The notes under the pieces were generated by a model. It searched no databases. It saw nothing but the letters and a program-made list of their open reading frames with translations, and was not told where the DNA came from. 9,619 nt of DNA from CAYLYM01 sp964387645. GTDB lineage: Bacteria > Calditrichota > Calditrichia > RBG-13-44-9. The first letter of the stretch is position 1. The number at the start of each line of letters is the position of its first letter. The position numbers and the translations under genes were made by a program. This document shows, one piece after another, positions 5,748 through 9,619 of this stretch. The stretch spans positions 1 to 9,619 of the forward strand of contig CAYLYM010000138.1 of the NCBI GenBank assembly GCA_964387645.1, given 5' to 3'.

Positions 5748-6596
5748 ATGAAAAATAAAAATTTTAAATCATCCTTAATCGGGATTATAGTTCCAGAAAT
5801 AAAACATCCTTTTTTTGCTGCTATTTTAGATGGGATAGAAGAAGTTGCATTTAAAAAAGGTTTTGGTGTTCTTTTAAGCCAGTCTAATGAAAAATATTCT
5901 CGTGAAGTAGCCGCAGTTAATCATTTAGTTTCTTTGGGGGTAGATGGTCTTTTAATATCAGTATCTCAGGAAACAAAGAATGGTCAGCATTTAAAGTGGG
6001 TTTTAGAGAAAAAAATTCCATTAGTATTTTTTGACCGGGTTTGTGAAGATGTTCCTGTTACCCGTGTAGTTGTTGATGATTATGAAGGTGCTTATAAAGC
6101 AACTGAACATCTTATTTTAAGTGGATATACGAGAATTGCCCATTTTGCCGGTTATAATTATTTAAAAATTGCTAAAGATAGATTAAAAGGTTATAAAGCA
6201 GCTTTAGAAAATTACGATTTTACTTTTGATGAAAAATTAGTGTTTTATGGAGGATTATCTCAAGAAGATGGTGAAAAAAATTTCAAGGAATTTTTAAAAT
6301 TGAAACCTCTTCCTGATGCTATATTTGCTGTTAATGATCCAGTAGCTATTGGAATATTAAATGGTATGAAAAAAGCTGGAATAAGAGTTCAAGAGGATAT
6401 TGGTTTAGTAGGTTTTAGCAATAATCAAGTTGTTGCGATGATAGAACCGCCATTGACTACTGTTTCGCAACCCAGATATGAGATGGGAAAAGTCGCCGCT
6501 CAAATGCTTATTGAACAAATTGAAAATGGGAGTATGTATAATCAAAACATTGAAAAAGTTCTTAAGACAAAGCTTATTATACGGCAAACTACTTGA
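5748..6596 (+). CDS. LacI/GalR-type ligand-binding protein lacking the DNA-binding domain
   Basis: A 282-residue protein made up of the two-lobed periplasmic-binding-protein-like sensor of LacI/GalR regulators. Family landmarks are present: LIGIIVPEIKHPFF (10-23), LVFFDR (92-97), a D(R)LKGY (144-149) ligand-contact region, FAVNDPVAIG (193-202), and the end-region GFSNNQ (222-227) with EPPLTTVSQP (233-242). Typical LacI proteins are about 330-350 residues and begin with a roughly 55-residue helix-turn-helix. Here the ATG falls in the linker just before the first beta strand. A TGA stop directly precedes the ATG in frame, and none of the three upstream plus-strand frames encodes a recognisable HTH. 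There is no signal peptide, so it should be cytoplasmic. GGGAG at 5727-5731 is 16 nt from the ATG, unusually far. It cannot bind DNA in the LacI manner and may act through a partner, or be a sugar-binding adaptor. The ligand is probably a sugar (inference). Confidence 0.88.
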   Translation: MKNKNFKSSLIGIIVPEIKHPFFAAILDGIEEVAFKKGFGVLLSQSNEKYSREVAAVNHLVSLGVDGLLISVSQETKNGQHLKWVLEKKIPLVFFDRVCEDVPVTRVVVDDYEGAYKATEHLILSGYTRIAHFAGYNYLKIAKDRLKGYKAALENYDFTFDEKLVFYGGLSQEDGEKNFKEFLKLKPLPDAIFAVNDPVAIGILNGMKKAGIRVQEDIGLVGFSNNQVVAMIEPPLTTVSQPRYEMGKVAAQMLIEQIENGSMYNQNIEKVLKTKLIIRQTT

Positions 6597-6743
6597 AAAC
6601 ATTATGTGCATTATTTTTTAGTATTCTCTTTATTTTTATATAAAACAAAAAATTAAGGGGGATTTTATAAGGATTATATTAATTCTTTATAAAAATTTTG
6701 AAATAATAGAGTGAAAATCTTTACTAAAATTATGGAGGTTAAA
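6597..6743 (+). promoter_or_regulatory. Leader of the TonB receptor gene with recurrent TTATAAGGATT motif
   Basis: The 147-bp gap carries TTATAAGGATT (6665-6675), also seen upstream of the peptidase gene. Here it begins an imperfect inverted repeat with AATTCTTTATAAAA (6679-6692). A strong ribosome binding site, GGAGG (6734-6738), sits 5 nt before the receptor ATG. No clear terminator separates it from the LacI-like gene, so both cotranscription and a separate receptor promoter remain possible. Confidence 0.4.
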
Positions 6744-9619
6744 ATGAAAAAATTTATTCATTTTATTATTTTATTAATGATTTTCACATCTATAGCTATA
6801 GCTGGATCGACAGGTAAAATTATGGGAACAGTTACTGATGCTCAAACAGGCGAACCTCTTCCTGGGGTAAATGTTGTTGTTGAAGGAACGGTGCTTGGAG
6901 CAGCTACTGATAAAGATGGGGTTTATTTTATTTTAAATGTCCCTCCAGGTAATTATAAAGTTACCGCTTCAATGATTGGTTATACAACTGTAACGAAAAC
7001 AGATGTTGATGTCAATATTGATCAAACTACAAGATTAAATTTTCAACTTAAACCCGAAGCAATTGCAGGAGAGGAAGTTGTTATTGTAGCAGAAAAACCT
7101 CCCGTTGAAATTGATTTAACAGCCAGTAAGCAAAGAATAACAAAAACTGAAATTGAAAACACCTGGGTCGCTACGGTTAAAGATGCGGTTGAAATTCAAT
7201 CAGGCGTAAATATTCATGGTGGAATTCGTGGAAGCTTAGGTTTAGAAGTAGCTTATATAATTGATGGGATAGATGTTCGTGATATGGGATCTAATTCTAC
7301 TTTTTTGGAAGCGAATACCACGGCGATTGAAGAAATGGAAATCTTAACGGGAGGGTGGAATGCAGAATATGCTCAGGCTGCAGGAGCAATAGTTAATATT
7401 GTAACGAAATCATCGCCAACCAGTTGGCACGGTAATTTTAAAATACGTTTCCGTCCTGCAGGGAAATATCATTGGGGAAGAAATATTTACAGTAAGGAAA
7501 ATATGGAATGGAAGGTTATTGATCGGGAATATTTTGAATATCAAAGTGGTGGAAAAACCTGGGATGAATATTGGACTAATGTACTTGGTGAGCTTCCTTC
7601 ACCGGATTTTAACTGGCAGAAATATCAAGAACTTATTACTCCTCCCCCGGTACTTCGTGATTATACTAAAAGGCCTCAATGGGAAGGTGAGGCTACTGTT
7701 TATGGTCCTGTAACTTCAAAAATAGATGTAATGTTAAGTTCAAAATTCCTCCGCAGAGTAAATAGATTTCCATCAGCTTTAGCATATAATCCGGAATGGA
7801 ATTTGACTTTCAAACTGAATTATCGGATTACTGAAAATACTAAATTGACTTTGCATACTTTATATCAGGGAACTGATAATACCGGTACTCCTAAATTAGC
7901 TTATGCTTCAAGTCAAGAAATGAAAACTTATAATTTTAGTTCTCTCATTACCTCTGCTTTCGATTTAAGTAAATATGATCCTTTTGGTGCGTATGCTGCT
8001 GTTAGTAATAGCAAGACAAGTATTTATTCACCCCAATACATTCGCAATTGGTTTTATAGTGCGAAATTGACTCATGTTTTTTCTCCGGAAACTTTTTTGG
8101 AATTAAGCATTACACATAATCGACTATCTTATAAAGCAGATTTCTCAAAAGTTTACAAATGGACATTTGAAGATCATCAGAAACACTTACATGATCCTTT
8201 AGCTTTTGAACCTTTATGGTTTGACAATCCTCCCCATCAATTAAAGCAGTTATGGGGAAGACCTGGAGATGTATTTAAAGATTACGCCTTTTCGCGTAAT
8301 ACTACAATTAAATTAGATATTACCAGTCAAATTCATCCCAACCATTTAGTTAAAACTGGTGTAAGTTTTTCACCTCAGTATTTTAATAGATATACACGTT
8401 TTGCTTTCAAGGAGCCTACTTGTAATATTGATGATTATGTTGATCCTTCTGCACATCCTTATGAAGGTGCTGCCTACATACAGGATAAAATAGAAACAAA
8501 TGGTATGATTGTTAATGCCGGAGTTCGGATAGACTTTTTCAATGCCAATAAAAAAGTAAATTATACAATTTTTGATCCAATGGCTCTTTCTGATTCAACA
8601 AAGGGGAATAAAGGAATTGGGATCGTTTCATTTGATCCAAATGGACCATATGCGGTGAAGACGCCAACCCGTGTGGCTATATCACCACGCCTGGGTATAT
8701 CCCATCCAATTACATCTACCACTGTTCTTCATTTCATGTATGGGCACTTTAATCAAAGGCCAGCATGGACTCAAATTGTTAGAAATCCTTTATTATTTCA
8801 CCGTCCAGTTGATCCCTGGGTATTAGAAACTTTTCCAGAAATACATCCACTACCGCTCGATTCTACTAAATTTATGTATATGGGGTGGAAAGGTATTGCT
8901 GGTAATCCTGCTTTAGATTATCAACGAGTTATCCAATATGAGGTTGGATTTGACCAAAGTATAAAAGATATAGCAAGATTAGATGCTACTCTTTATTATA
9001 AGGATGCTAAAGGTTTAACAAATATTGGCTATCAACAGGGTGAAGGAATTCCTAGTTACGGTACATCAGCTGGCGGTGCAAGAGTACAATTATATCCAGA
9101 TCCTCGAAATCCGACGAAACCTTTGAAAGGTAAACAAGTTGGATGGTTTACTATTCCAATTAATGGCGGGCGTCGTGATGCACGTGGTTTAGAATTTACC
9201 TTAGATGTCTTTCCTTTAAAAATTTTTGATTTCAGAGTAATTTATAATATGTCCTGGGTAAGAACTGGAGCTTATGGTCCAACTCAGTTGTATCGTAAAT
9301 TTAAAGGTTCCGATGGTCAGGAATATAGTTTAGGTAGGGATAGATTTGCCGGTGGTACAGATAATATTAATGAAGTATGGAATCCTGCTCATACAGTGAA
9401 ACTTTTTGCCAATTTAAAACTGCCTGGAAATTTTGGTCCATCTGTTTTTGGCTTTAGGCCACTGGCAAATTGGAATATGAATGTGTATCATCAATATGCA
9501 TCTCCACGTCGATTTACTTATCACTCGGTTATTCAGGGAGATTATTCGACTGAGCCGTTAAACCGTAAATGGAAAGCACATCACAAAACCAATTTAACTG
9601 TTTCCAGACGTTTTAATAT
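6744..9619 (+). CDS. TonB-dependent outer-membrane receptor, carboxypeptidase-regulatory-like N-terminus (3' end outside window)
   Basis: Large outer-membrane transporter, open for 958 codons to the window edge with no stop, so the C-terminus is missing. Residues 1-20 form a signal peptide (MKKFIHFIILLMIF then TSIAIA). Residues about 24-103 are a CarboxypepD_reg-like beta-sandwich (GTVTDAQTGEPLPGVNV, then DKDGVYFILNVPPGNY), typical of SusC-type and related receptors. GEEVVIVAEK (109-118) is a plausible TonB box. The plug follows (about 118-224), with QSGVNIHGGIRG, YIIDGIDV and TGGWNAEYAQAAGAIVNIVTKS. The remainder is aromatic-rich beta-barrel sequence. The receptor would import a large or scarce substrate energised by TonB-ExbBD. 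Its ATG is supported by GGAGG 5 nt upstream. It lies on the same strand as, and 147 bp after, the LacI-like gene, and is the likely target of the regulators at 4218-6596. No SusD-like partner is visible within the window; one could lie beyond the edge. The substrate cannot be deduced. Confidence 0.93.
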   Translation, partial: MKKFIHFIILLMIFTSIAIAGSTGKIMGTVTDAQTGEPLPGVNVVVEGTVLGAATDKDGVYFILNVPPGNYKVTASMIGYTTVTKTDVDVNIDQTTRLNFQLKPEAIAGEEVVIVAEKPPVEIDLTASKQRITKTEIENTWVATVKDAVEIQSGVNIHGGIRGSLGLEVAYIIDGIDVRDMGSNSTFLEANTTAIEEMEILTGGWNAEYAQAAGAIVNIVTKSSPTSWHGNFKIRFRPAGKYHWGRNIYSKENMEWKVIDREYFEYQSGGKTWDEYWTNVLGELPSPDFNWQKYQELITPPPVLRDYTKRPQWEGEATVYGPVTSKIDVMLSSKFLRRVNRFPSALAYNPEWNLTFKLNYRITENTKLTLHTLYQGTDNTGTPKLAYASSQEMKTYNFSSLITSAFDLSKYDPFGAYAAVSNSKTSIYSPQYIRNWFYSAKLTHVFSPETFLELSITHNRLSYKADFSKVYKWTFEDHQKHLHDPLAFEPLWFDNPPHQLKQLWGRPGDVFKDYAFSRNTTIKLDITSQIHPNHLVKTGVSFSPQYFNRYTRFAFKEPTCNIDDYVDPSAHPYEGAAYIQDKIETNGMIVNAGVRIDFFNANKKVNYTIFDPMALSDSTKGNKGIGIVSFDPNGPYAVKTPTRVAISPRLGISHPITSTTVLHFMYGHFNQRPAWTQIVRNPLLFHRPVDPWVLETFPEIHPLPLDSTKFMYMGWKGIAGNPALDYQRVIQYEVGFDQSIKDIARLDATLYYKDAKGLTNIGYQQGEGIPSYGTSAGGARVQLYPDPRNPTKPLKGKQVGWFTIPINGGRRDARGLEFTLDVFPLKIFDFRVIYNMSWVRTGAYGPTQLYRKFKGSDGQEYSLGRDRFAGGTDNINEVWNPAHTVKLFANLKLPGNFGPSVFGFRPLANWNMNVYHQYASPRRFTYHSVIQGDYSTEPLNRKWKAHHKTNLTVSRRFN

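Noticed and set aside
6405..6611. 68-codon minus-strand ORF opposite the end of the LacI-like gene
   Set aside because: It is antisense to conserved LacI motifs (GFSNNQ, PPLTTVSQP), so it is a shadow frame.
7519..7713. 64-codon plus-strand ORF inside the receptor gene
   Set aside because: It is an out-of-frame shadow of the TonB receptor, whose own frame stays open across the whole stretch.
1..9619. CRISPR arrays, tRNA or rRNA genes, IS elements
   Set aside because: No regularly spaced repeats, no tRNA-like CCA/cloverleaf or rRNA core sequences, and no recognisable transposase with terminal repeats were seen on either strand by eye.

Overview
This is an AT-rich bacterial window, roughly one-third G+C by eye. 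It holds four complete genes and one gene that runs off the right edge. The TonB-dependent receptor with an N-terminal carboxypeptidase-regulatory-like domain, the PhoB-type winged-helix regulator with a membrane anchor, and the lipoprotein-like M2 peptidase all point to a Gram-negative member of the FCB/KSB1/Calditrichota-like lineages (Bacteroidota and relatives). That placement is inference; there is no rRNA or other marker gene here.

Left part (1-1788): a complete rpiA (ribose-5-phosphate isomerase A) on the minus strand, followed downstream by two hairpins that probably end its transcript. A 0.66-kb AT-rich spacer separates it from a divergent plus-strand gene at 1789-3492. That gene encodes an exported zinc metallopeptidase whose motifs fit family M2 (ACE-like).

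Middle (3493-4217): a 0.7-kb stretch with no intact gene. It contains a perfect 11-bp inverted repeat and a weak, stop-riddled reading frame that may be a decayed gene.

Right part (4218-9619): the most interesting block. A membrane-anchored winged-helix regulator (minus) is divergent from a LacI/GalR-type ligand-binding protein (plus) that lacks the usual N-terminal DNA-binding helix-turn-helix. The 264-bp shared promoter region carries a 12-bp palindrome and an array of TTAAC half-sites spaced by 20, 5 and 10 bp. Downstream of the LacI-like gene, on the same strand, lies a large TonB-dependent outer-membrane receptor, open to the window edge (958 codons visible). A plausible reading is a nutrient-uptake locus. 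In it the membrane regulator provides DNA binding and an extracytoplasmic sensor, the HTH-less protein provides cytoplasmic ligand sensing, and the receptor is the transport output. The link between these parts is inferred from position only.

An 11-mer, TTATAAGGATT, occurs four times on the plus strand. Two copies lie shortly upstream of the peptidase and receptor genes, so it may be a leader or promoter element.
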